Positions 7,083 through 13,124 of a DNA stretch of 15,296 nt are shown here, in pieces; positions within the stretch are counted from its first letter, which is position 1, and the number at the start of each line of letters is the position of its first letter. The stretch is taken from NCBI GenBank assembly GCA_903908015.1, contig CAIVQI010000154.1, forward strand, positions 1 through 15,296. The letters run 5' to 3'. The notes under the pieces were generated by a model. That model had not been told where the DNA came from, made no database searches, and worked only from the letters and a program-made list of their open reading frames with translations. Both the position numbers and the translations under genes were made by a program. This DNA is from an uncultured Bacteroidota bacterium (GTDB lineage Bacteria > Bacteroidota > Bacteroidia > UBA7662).

Positions 7083-7946
7083 TTAACCGAGATAGTTCTT
7101 CAATAACTTGCTGCGGGAGGTGTGCCTCAAGCGCTTCAGTGCTTTATCTTTAATCTGCCGAACCCTTTCACGGGTCAATTCAAATTGGGCGCCAATGTCC
7201 TCCAGCGAGCGGGCGTGACTGGCACCAATGCCAAAGTATAACTGAATGACCTGACGCTGACGCTCGGTGAGGGTATTGAGCGATCGTTCAATTTCGCTGG
7301 CCAGAGATTCCTGCATCAGAATACTGTCGCTTCTGGGCGCGTCATCGTTCACCAAGACGTCCAATAGGGTATTTTCTTCACCTTGAACAAAAGGAGCATC
7401 CATGGAGATGTGCCGTCCACTGATGCTCATGGTGTTTTCAACCTCATCAGCAGAAATTTGCAACATCTCAGCCAGTTCATATACCGATGGATCACGCTCA
7501 TGCTGTTGTTCCAGCTGAGAAAATGCTTTTCCTATTTTATTCAGTGAGCCAACCCGGTTTAAGGGCAGGCGCACAATACGTGAATGTTCAGCAAGGGCAG
7601 ATAAAATCGATTGACGAATCCACCAAACAGCATATGATATAAATTTAAATCCACGCGTTTCATCGAATCTTCGAGCTGCTTTAATCAAGCCAAGATTGCC
7701 TTCATTGATCAGGTCGCTCAGAGTTAGGCCCTGATTCTGGTATTGCTTGGCTACCGAAACCACAAAACGAAGATTGGCCTTGGTCAGTTTTTCGAGCGCA
7801 GCCTGATCTCCTTCCTTGATTTTTTTGGCCAATATGACCTCCTCTTCGGGTGTGATTAAATCTACTTTGCCAATTTCTTGCAGATACTTTTCGAGGGATT
7901 GACTCTCCCGATTGGTAATGGATTTGGTAATTTTTAGCTGCCTCAT
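7083..7946 (-). CDS. sigA: Primary RNA polymerase sigma factor (SigA/RpoD, Bacteroidota type)
   Basis: A 287-residue group 1 sigma-70 factor. It directs RNA polymerase to housekeeping promoters, which in this phylum have TAnnTTTG -7 elements, as seen before several genes here. The conserved start MRQLKITKSITNRESQSLEKYLQEIGK lacks region 1.1, as in other Bacteroidota SigA. Region 1.2 covers about 16-45. Region 2 covers about 55-125, with LRFVVSVAKQYQNQGL, DLINEGNLGLIKAARRFD and the -7-reading segment KFISYAVWWIRQSI. Region 3 covers about 127-205. Region 4 covers about 215-285, with LTERQRQVIQLYFGI and the helix-turn-helix LTRERVRQIKDKALKRLR. It is 58 bp upstream of ffh. No TAnnTTTG element was found in its own 211-bp upstream region. 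Confidence 0.98.
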   Translation of the reverse strand: MRQLKITKSITNRESQSLEKYLQEIGKVDLITPEEEVILAKKIKEGDQAALEKLTKANLRFVVSVAKQYQNQGLTLSDLINEGNLGLIKAARRFDETRGFKFISYAVWWIRQSILSALAEHSRIVRLPLNRVGSLNKIGKAFSQLEQQHERDPSVYELAEMLQISADEVENTMSISGRHISMDAPFVQGEENTLLDVLVNDDAPRSDSILMQESLASEIERSLNTLTERQRQVIQLYFGIGASHARSLEDIGAQFELTRERVRQIKDKALKRLRHTSRSKLLKNYLG

Positions 7947-8157
7947 AAAAGGATTAAATTGTAGGAAGACGAATGTTTATTGAAACACAAAGGGTCTAAA
8001 CGTTAGGGGAAATAAAAAGTTCCCTAACCTCAGTAAAATAGCGAATATTAAACGACTGACCAAACGACAGATGCCATATAAACCATTATCGTTTTGCGTT
8101 GTTGCTTATGTTCGATGGGTTTTTAAGTCCCAGAATAACGCGCACTTAATGGCATGA
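7947..8157. promoter_or_regulatory. Divergent control region between sigA and the DUF2452 gene
   Basis: This 211-bp stretch has no credible open reading frame and is the longest gap in the window. It should hold the sigA promoter on the minus strand and the DUF2452-gene promoter on the plus strand. I found no exact TAnnTTTG in either direction. The nearest plus-strand candidate is TATGTTCG at 8107-8114 (one mismatch), with no TTG at good spacing. An inverted repeat lies at 8002-8028. The missing consensus suggests a promoter read by another sigma factor, an activator-dependent promoter, or a degenerate site. Confidence 0.5.
8002..8028. repeat. Inverted repeat upstream of sigA
   Basis: GTTAGGG at 8002-8008 and CCCTAAC at 8022-8028 are perfect 7-bp inverted arms. 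Two more A-T pairs form if one G is bulged, and the loop is A/T-rich. It lies about 56 bp upstream of the sigA start. Neither strand has a T run after it, so it is not an intrinsic terminator. An operator or a hairpin in the sigA leader RNA is more likely. Confidence 0.5.
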
Positions 8158-8709
8158 ATGAATATGAAAAACGGCGATCCAACCCCCATCGATTCAATTG
8201 AAAATAAGTCTTCTTGCACGATTGACCATCCCACTGGGGTGGTACAAAAGACAATTGAAGGCCACAAATACTATACGGGTGAAGCTTCATTTGCACCAAT
8301 CGCACTGCATGTTGGCAGCCCTGTGATCCGTCCGATCGACAAAGGCAAGATGAAAAGTCGTTCTTTGGAAACCGCCCGAGAACAAGCCGAGCAGCAAATG
8401 TCTTTGTTGCGGAAGCAGGCAGATGTCCTGATGCAGCAAGCCAAAAAAATCGAAGAAAGATTAAAATTGGCCGAGGAGGTATACGGCTCCGACATGGGAT
8501 TTGAGCCAGTGGTCGGACAAACCTACCATTTGTACATCCGCAAAAATGGACAAAGGGCACTATCGATGATTGGTCCCAGCGAGTGGGGGGGACGTTCACC
8601 TTTCGAGGCTTTCGCTACATCCGTACGTTTGCTCGGCGACAAAACATGGGAGGCGATACCCCCAGCGGGTGAGCCAACAGGTGAAGACTTAAGATTTATT
8701 CAGCTGTAA
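8158..8709 (+). CDS. DUF2452 domain protein of unknown function
   Basis: A 183-residue protein that I recognise as DUF2452-like, a family shared by Bacteroidota and eukaryotes (human C1orf50 belongs to it as I recall). Its function is not established. Visible parts are a short polar N-terminus, a central segment HPTGVVQKTIEGHKYYTGEASFAPIALHVGSPVI (about 22-60), a long Gln/Glu/Lys-rich helix likely to be coiled coil (about 70-105, containing EQAEQQMSLLRKQADVLMQQAKKIEERLKLAEEVY), and a C-terminal aromatic module with F.PVVGQTYHLYIRKNGQRALSMIGPSEWGG (about 119-148). There is no signal peptide or membrane segment, so it is probably cytoplasmic. In-frame ATGs at 8158 and 8164 are both possible. 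Its last 14 bases overlap the end of the minus-strand small basic gene. It is divergent from sigA. Confidence 0.85.
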   Translation: MNMKNGDPTPIDSIENKSSCTIDHPTGVVQKTIEGHKYYTGEASFAPIALHVGSPVIRPIDKGKMKSRSLETAREQAEQQMSLLRKQADVLMQQAKKIEERLKLAEEVYGSDMGFEPVVGQTYHLYIRKNGQRALSMIGPSEWGGRSPFEAFATSVRLLGDKTWEAIPPAGEPTGEDLRFIQL

Positions 8710-8833
8710 CTGAATCCGACTCTTTGCGGTGGTTTTTGTATGAACCCAATGTAGTTTTCGTAAGACCCTGATTGCGCAGACGAGAAACAGTTTTGTTTTT
8801 AGCCGCTTTTCTTTTGAGTTTGGTGACCCCCAT
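8696..8833 (-). CDS. Small lysine/arginine-rich protein, 45 residues
   Basis: An ATG at 8831-8833 opens a 45-codon frame beginning MGVTKLKRKAAKNKTVSRLR and ending in SDSVTAE, with TAA at 8696-8698. About a third of the residues are Lys or Arg, clustered in the first 36, with an acidic end. This resembles the very short basic proteins common in Bacteroidota genomes and fits binding to RNA or the ribosome, but I cannot name the family with certainty. Support comes from a full TATATTTG promoter motif 18 bp upstream and its place in an otherwise unexplained gap 40 bp after speA on the same strand. Its stop overlaps the convergent DUF2452 gene by 14 bp. No membrane segment or signal peptide is present. 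Confidence 0.75.
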   Translation of the reverse strand: MGVTKLKRKAAKNKTVSRLRNQGLTKTTLGSYKNHRKESDSVTAE

Positions 8834-8851
8834 GACAAAAAATTTGAGGTG

Positions 8852-8859
8852 CAAATATA
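8852..8859 (-). promoter_or_regulatory. Putative -7 promoter element for the small basic gene (TATATTTG)
   Basis: On the minus strand this is TATATTTG followed by C, a full TAnnTTTG match, 18 bp upstream of the start codon. A TTG at 8883-8885 (minus strand) lies 23 bp upstream, at the long end of acceptable -33 spacing and inside the last codons of speA. It suggests the small gene is transcribed independently of speA. Confidence 0.55.
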
Positions 8860-8873
8860 GGAAAAAAGGAGGC

Positions 8874-10256
8874 TTAGTACCCCAAGATTTTCAAAACCTG
8901 TTTGCTGCTCTGTTCCTCCTGAAACAGTTGATAGTCGAGGTTGTTGTCTTTCGTTTTACGGATCAAAACATGCCGGGGTGTGGGGATCAGGCAATGGTGG
9001 ATGCCTCCTGTGCCACTGAGTGTTTCTTGATAAGCACCAGTATGAAAAAAAGCAACGTATTGCGCTTTACGGGTTTTGGGCATCCAAGTTGAGGCGTTGT
9101 TCTGTTCTGTTTTATAGAAGTCTAGGCCATCGCAGGTGATGCCACCAATATTCACCCGCTCATATTCTGAATCCCAGTTATTCAAAGGCAAAACGATAAA
9201 CTTTTGGTTCATCGCCCAAACATCAGGCAACATGGTGATCATACTCCCATCCACCATAAGCCATTTCTCCCGATCATTTTGTTGCTTTCGTCCCAATACC
9301 TTGAATATGATGCCCGACGATTCAGCCACAGTGAAACTCCCGAATTCGGTAATCAGGTCCGGCTCCTCAACATCATGGTCGTTGCAGATCGTTTTGATTC
9401 GGTTCACAATCTCACCAATCATATAATCGTAATCGTACTCAAACTCTAAAGTGTTTTTAAATGGAAGTCCCCCGCCGATATCGAGCATGTGCAGGTCGGG
9501 GCAAACCTTTTTGAGTTTAACATAAGTATTCACCAATTTCTCCAACTCGTTCCAGAAATGAGGGGTATCGTTGAATCCACTGCTCACAAAAAAATGCAAC
9601 AATTCCAGACGAAAGCGCGGGTCGTCGCGTATTTTACTCTGGTAAAAATCCACCATTTCGTCGGCCCGAATACCCAGACGCGAGGTATAAAACGGATAAT
9701 CCGGTTTCTCTTCTGCAGACAACCGCATGCCGAGAGAACAAGGCACCTCCACCTCGTTGTCGTAGTAATTGAACTCTTCCTTATTGTCGAGCACGGGAAT
9801 AATACGGGTGAAACCATCGTGGATCAGGTCTACAATATTCTCCTTATAGCTGTCTTTTTTAAATCCATTGCAGATCACCATAATGTCTTTGGTGATCATG
9901 CCCTTTCGCTCCAATGCCTCAATGATGGGCATATCGAAGGCCGATGAGGTTTCCAATTGCACGCCTGCGGCCAGGGCCTCTTCGAGAATATGCTTGAAGT
10001 GAGCACTTTTTGTGCAGTAGCAATAGGTATAGGAACCTTTATAGTTGTGTTTATCAAATGCCTCCCGAAATAAGCGGTTGGCTTTTTCGATTTTTTGACT
10101 GATGAGCGGCAAATACGTGAAGCGCAGCGGGGTGCCGAAAGTCTCCGCCATTTCCATCAGGTTAATGTCATGGAAATACAACTCATCATCAATGAGTTTC
10201 CATCCCTCCTGAGGAAAACCTACGCTCAGGTCTAGAAATTCTGCGTAACTTTGCAT
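8874..10256 (-). CDS. speA: Arginine decarboxylase, PLP-dependent, alanine-racemase fold
   Basis: A 460-residue member of the Orn/DAP/Arg decarboxylase class, matching the shorter Bacteroidota arginine decarboxylase. It should convert arginine to agmatine and CO2, the first step of the agmatine route to polyamines. Visible elements are the PLP-lysine region YCYCTKSAHFKH with Lys83, SRLG (192-195), the HFFVSSG strand (221-227), the phosphate-binding LDIGGGLP (258-265), ITEFGSFTV (302-310) in the place of the usual EPGR motif, the catalytic GGITCDGLDF (371-380; Cys375 and Asp376), and FHTGAYQ (404-410). The usual EPGR Arg is Ser here, which may be normal for this subgroup. The ATG at 10254-10256 gives MQSYAEFLDLS. 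It is divergent from the arginase gene across 54 bp. Arginine as substrate is inferred from family resemblance and context. Confidence 0.9.
   Translation of the reverse strand: MQSYAEFLDLSVGFPQEGWKLIDDELYFHDINLMEMAETFGTPLRFTYLPLISQKIEKANRLFREAFDKHNYKGSYTYCYCTKSAHFKHILEEALAAGVQLETSSAFDMPIIEALERKGMITKDIMVICNGFKKDSYKENIVDLIHDGFTRIIPVLDNKEEFNYYDNEVEVPCSLGMRLSAEEKPDYPFYTSRLGIRADEMVDFYQSKIRDDPRFRLELLHFFVSSGFNDTPHFWNELEKLVNTYVKLKKVCPDLHMLDIGGGLPFKNTLEFEYDYDYMIGEIVNRIKTICNDHDVEEPDLITEFGSFTVAESSGIIFKVLGRKQQNDREKWLMVDGSMITMLPDVWAMNQKFIVLPLNNWDSEYERVNIGGITCDGLDFYKTEQNNASTWMPKTRKAQYVAFFHTGAYQETLSGTGGIHHCLIPTPRHVLIRKTKDNNLDYQLFQEEQSSKQVLKILGY
10246..10253 (+). promoter_or_regulatory. Possible -7 promoter element for rocF-argS inside the speA start
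   Basis: TAACTTTG on the plus strand matches TAnnTTTG and overlaps codons 2-4 of speA. A transcript from it would begin near 10258 and reach the arginase ATG at 10311 with a leader of about 50 bases. It faces the speA element at 10275-10282. No TTG was found at the -33 distance, and its position inside coding sequence makes chance more likely. Confidence 0.35.
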
Positions 10257-10274
10257 CGCGCTGTTTTAGGGGCG

Positions 10275-10282
10275 CAAATTTA
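10275..10282 (-). promoter_or_regulatory. Putative -7 promoter element for speA (TAAATTTG)
   Basis: On the minus strand this is TAAATTTG followed by CG, a full TAnnTTTG match, 18 bp upstream of the speA ATG. No TTG is present near -33. That position is instead occupied by the tandem AATTAGCG repeat at 10288-10303, so a regulator bound there could act directly on this promoter. Confidence 0.55.
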
Positions 10283-10287
10283 GTTTT

Positions 10288-10303
10288 AATTAGCGAATTA
10301 GCG
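10288..10303. repeat. Perfect tandem 8-bp repeat in the speA-rocF control region
   Basis: AATTAGCG occurs twice with no spacer, 7 bp before the arginase ATG and immediately upstream of the speA -7 element. Each unit contains the palindrome AATT. Two adjacent identical sites suggest cooperative binding of a regulator. The repeat is too short to exclude chance. Confidence 0.45.
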
Positions 10304-10310
10304 CACGGTC

Positions 10311-11261
10311 ATGGCCGAATGGACATTAATTGAGGTGCGGTCGGAACTGGGTGCAGGTACCCGAGGCGCAAGTTTGGGTATAGATGCTGTGAAAATAGCC
10401 GCCCATGACTTCGGTTCCCGGTTTTTTCACAGAACCGAGCGTTTGTCAGTGCCCGATTGTAACGATCAGCTTTACGAAGCTGTTCGAACACCCTTTGCCC
10501 GGCACATTGAGGGGGTAACAGAGGTTTGCCGGCGCGTGGCCGAAAGCATACACAGCGTAATGAAATCTGGTCGCTTCCCCTTGGTCCTTGCGGGCGACCA
10601 CAGCAGCGCAGCCGGCACTTTGTTTGGTTTGCAACAGGCGATGCCTGGTAAACGTTTGGGCGTGGTCTGGATTGATGCGCATGCAGATTTACACTCACCT
10701 TTTACCACGCCCTCCGGCAATTTGCATGGCATGTCTTTGGCCATAGCCACCGGCACTGACAACCTGGAATGTAAGGTGAATGAACCCGACGAACGAACCA
10801 AAAAGGCATGGGAGCACATCAAGAAGTTGGGGGGAAAACATCCGCCGGTTCATCTTTCTGATGTGGTTTATGTGGCCCTAAGAGATACTGAACCCCAGGA
10901 GGACCAGCTGATTAAGAAAAATGCAAGTAAAGTATTTTTGGTTTCACAAATCAGAAGACAAGGCGTAGAAAAGGTGGCCAATGCCATTTTAACTTCACTC
11001 GACCGCTGCGATGCCATTTATGTGTCGTTTGATGTTGATTCCCTTGATCCGCGGGTGAGCCAGGGAACGGGTACGCCTGTGCCGAACGGTATCAATGAAC
11101 GAGAGGCGGGTAAACTCCTACAGAACCTGTTGGGTAATCCCAAAGTCGTTTGTTTTGAAATGGTAGAGATCAACCCGACCCTCGACAAAGAAAACATCAT
11201 GGCCGAAACAGCATTCGAGATTTTGGTGAAAGTCGCCAATTCCATACAAAACCAGAATTAA
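10311..11261 (+). CDS. rocF: Arginase (arginine to ornithine and urea)
   Basis: A 316-residue ureohydrolase with all dimanganese ligands in place: His97 in AGDHSS, Asp122, His124 and Asp126 in WIDAHAD (120-126), and Asp241 and Asp243 in SFDVDSLDP (239-247). The loop FTTPSGNLHG (131-140) is the substrate alpha-amino/carboxylate recognition motif typical of arginase, in contrast to agmatinase. FEMVEINP (282-289) supplies the conserved Glu of the guanidinium site. GTGTPVPNGI (252-261) matches the arginase TGTPVxGG segment. The length is normal. It lies divergent from arginine decarboxylase and 18 bp before argS, so it is probably co-transcribed with argS. Agmatinase was considered because of the speA neighbour, but the SGNLHG motif argues against it. 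Confidence 0.9.
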   Translation: MAEWTLIEVRSELGAGTRGASLGIDAVKIAAHDFGSRFFHRTERLSVPDCNDQLYEAVRTPFARHIEGVTEVCRRVAESIHSVMKSGRFPLVLAGDHSSAAGTLFGLQQAMPGKRLGVVWIDAHADLHSPFTTPSGNLHGMSLAIATGTDNLECKVNEPDERTKKAWEHIKKLGGKHPPVHLSDVVYVALRDTEPQEDQLIKKNASKVFLVSQIRRQGVEKVANAILTSLDRCDAIYVSFDVDSLDPRVSQGTGTPVPNGINEREAGKLLQNLLGNPKVVCFEMVEINPTLDKENIMAETAFEILVKVANSIQNQN

Positions 11262-11279
11262 GTAACCGACCACCGGTAT

Positions 11280-13079
11280 ATGTCACCCCAGGAACACTAC
11301 CTAAGAAAACACCTCCAACCCCTTATTTTACAAAAGTTTGCTGGGCAACTAGCGCCAGAACATTTGGTTTTTCAACAAACCCGGAAAGACTTCAAGGGCG
11401 ACATTACGCTGGTTTTATTCGGACCAGCCAAGCGTCTGTTGATGAATCCAGTTGATTTTGGTGAACAAATCCGCACCCTTCTCGAAACGCTAAGTTTTGG
11501 TGACCGGCCATTGGTGGTTGCTAGCGACATCGTACAAGGATTTCTGAACATCTCTTTAAGTGCAGATTTTTGGATGCAAGCACATCGTGAGGGAAGCAAA
11601 CCTCGCTCCAATCCATCAGGGAAAAAGGTATTGGTGGAGTTCGCATCCCCCAATACCAACAAGCCCCTTCACCTTGGCCATATCAGAAATATTCTGCTGG
11701 GCATGGCCATGAGCCGTTTGGCGGAAGAAGCGGGCGACCAGGTGATTCGTGTTCAGGTCATCAACGACCGGGGCATTCATATCTGTAAGTCTATGCTGGC
11801 CTGGCAAAAGTTTGGCAACGGAGAAACACCCATCAGCAGTGGTCTAAAGGGGGATCATTTGGTTGGAAAATACTATGTGCGGTTCGACCAGGAATGGCGG
11901 CAACAAACCGACGAACGGTTGGCCAGCGGCATGGAGGCAAAAGTGGCTAAAGAACAAGCACCGATATTATTAGAAGCACAACAGATGCTGCGCGATTGGG
12001 AGGCGGGCAAACCAGAGGTGCGCGCCCTTTGGCAAACCATGAATGCATGGGTTTATGCCGGATTCGATCAAACCCACCAACGCCTGGGTTCGTATTTCGA
12101 CCGAAACTACTATGAATCTGAAACCTATCTCCTTGGCCGTGAGCAGGTGCTGAGTGGATTGTCACGGGGTGTTTTTGAACGCGATCCTGATGGCTCAGTT
12201 TGGGCCGACCTCACGGGCGAGGGCCTAGACCGAAAGGTATTGTTGCGAAGCGATGGTACATCAGTTTATATCACCCAGGACATCGGTACGGCCATAGAGC
12301 GACAAACAGCATGGGGTGCGGATGAAATGACTTATGTGGTGGGCAATGAGCAAGACTATCATTTCAAGGTCCTGTTCCTTGTGCTCCAACGCCTGGGGTA
12401 TGATTGGGCTTCACGGTGCACCCATTTGTCCTATGGCATGGTGGATTTGCCAACAGGACGCATGAAATCGCGAGAGGGCACCGTTGTAGATGCTGATGAC
12501 TTAATGGATGAAATGGTGGCCGCGGCGAGGGGTAGGAGTGGCCTTTCAGAAAAGCTTCAGGAATTGAGTGAATCCGACAAGACTTCGCTATTTCATCAGG
12601 TGGGCATGGCGGCTTTGAAGTATTTTATACTTAAGGTAGATCCCCAAAAGCGCATGATTTTCCATCCCGAAGAGTCGATTGACCTGCAGGGACATACCGG
12701 TCCGTTCATTCAATATGCCCATGCTCGTGCGTGTGCTGTACTGAGAAAAGCGAGCACGCTGGGCACTCATTCTGAGCATGATGAACAGGTACCTTTGCCG
12801 CTCATGGTGGAACAGGCAGAGATAGACCTTTTGCGGCAGCTTTCTTTGTATGGTGATTCTATTGAATCGGCCTACATGCACAAGAATCCAGCCCTTCTTT
12901 GTCAGTTTGCCTTTGATTTAGCCAGCCTATATAACCGCTTTTATCACGATTGTCCCATACTCACACCCGAGACCCCTCCAGACAGTCGGTTGTTCCGACT
13001 TTATTTATGCCAAACAGTGGCGCGGGTCTTGAAAAGAAGTTTGTACGTCATAGGGATCGAATCACCTGAACGAATGTAG
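11280..13079 (+). CDS. argS: Arginyl-tRNA synthetase
   Basis: A 599-residue class Ia synthetase that attaches arginine to tRNA(Arg). The N-terminal Add-1 tRNA-binding domain (about 1-110) has the RKDFKGDITLVLF segment. The catalytic domain carries VLVEFASPNTNKPLHLGHIRN, in which HLGH (131-134) is the HIGH motif, then VIRVQVINDRGIHICKSML, and the MKS-type signature GRMKSREGTVVDADDL near residue 393. The C-terminal anticodon-binding helical domain has HTGPFIQYAHARACAVLRK and the DALALYNRFYHDCPIL-like end (ASLYNRFYHDCPIL), closing in ..IGIESPERM, as usual for ArgRS. The length is typical. The ATG at 11280 follows the arginase stop by 18 bp with no promoter motif between. It is convergent with the E1 gene, 45 bp away. 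Confidence 0.97.
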   Translation: MSPQEHYLRKHLQPLILQKFAGQLAPEHLVFQQTRKDFKGDITLVLFGPAKRLLMNPVDFGEQIRTLLETLSFGDRPLVVASDIVQGFLNISLSADFWMQAHREGSKPRSNPSGKKVLVEFASPNTNKPLHLGHIRNILLGMAMSRLAEEAGDQVIRVQVINDRGIHICKSMLAWQKFGNGETPISSGLKGDHLVGKYYVRFDQEWRQQTDERLASGMEAKVAKEQAPILLEAQQMLRDWEAGKPEVRALWQTMNAWVYAGFDQTHQRLGSYFDRNYYESETYLLGREQVLSGLSRGVFERDPDGSVWADLTGEGLDRKVLLRSDGTSVYITQDIGTAIERQTAWGADEMTYVVGNEQDYHFKVLFLVLQRLGYDWASRCTHLSYGMVDLPTGRMKSREGTVVDADDLMDEMVAAARGRSGLSEKLQELSESDKTSLFHQVGMAALKYFILKVDPQKRMIFHPEESIDLQGHTGPFIQYAHARACAVLRKASTLGTHSEHDEQVPLPLMVEQAEIDLLRQLSLYGDSIESAYMHKNPALLCQFAFDLASLYNRFYHDCPILTPETPPDSRLFRLYLCQTVARVLKRSLYVIGIESPERM

Positions 13080-13082
13080 CAG

Positions 13083-13112
13083 GTTCAGTCTGTTCCTTTG
13101 ATTCAACTGAAC
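13083..13112. terminator. Possible stem-loop between convergent argS and E1 genes
   Basis: GTTCAGT at 13083-13089 and ACTGAAC at 13106-13112 are perfect 7-bp inverted arms with a 16-base loop, in the 45-bp gap between two converging stop codons. Its symmetry could serve both transcripts. There is no good T run on either side and the loop is long, so intrinsic termination is uncertain. Confidence 0.35.
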
Positions 13113-13124
13113 TACTCTAAGCCA

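Noticed and set aside
8123..8599. Minus-strand open frame of 158 codons opposite the DUF2452 gene
   Set aside because: Composition is rich in Cys, Ser, Arg and Pro with no family resemblance, and it is wholly antisense to a gene with recognisable modules.
9489..9947. Plus-strand open frame of 152 codons opposite speA
   Set aside because: It lies fully inside the arginine decarboxylase gene on the other strand, is His/Val/Ile-rich as expected of an antisense frame, and has no promoter or known motif.
10311..11261. Agmatinase (speB) for the gene next to arginine decarboxylase
   Set aside because: A speA-speB pair would be metabolically neat, but the TTPSGNLHG loop is the arginase amino-acid recognition motif, so arginase is preferred.
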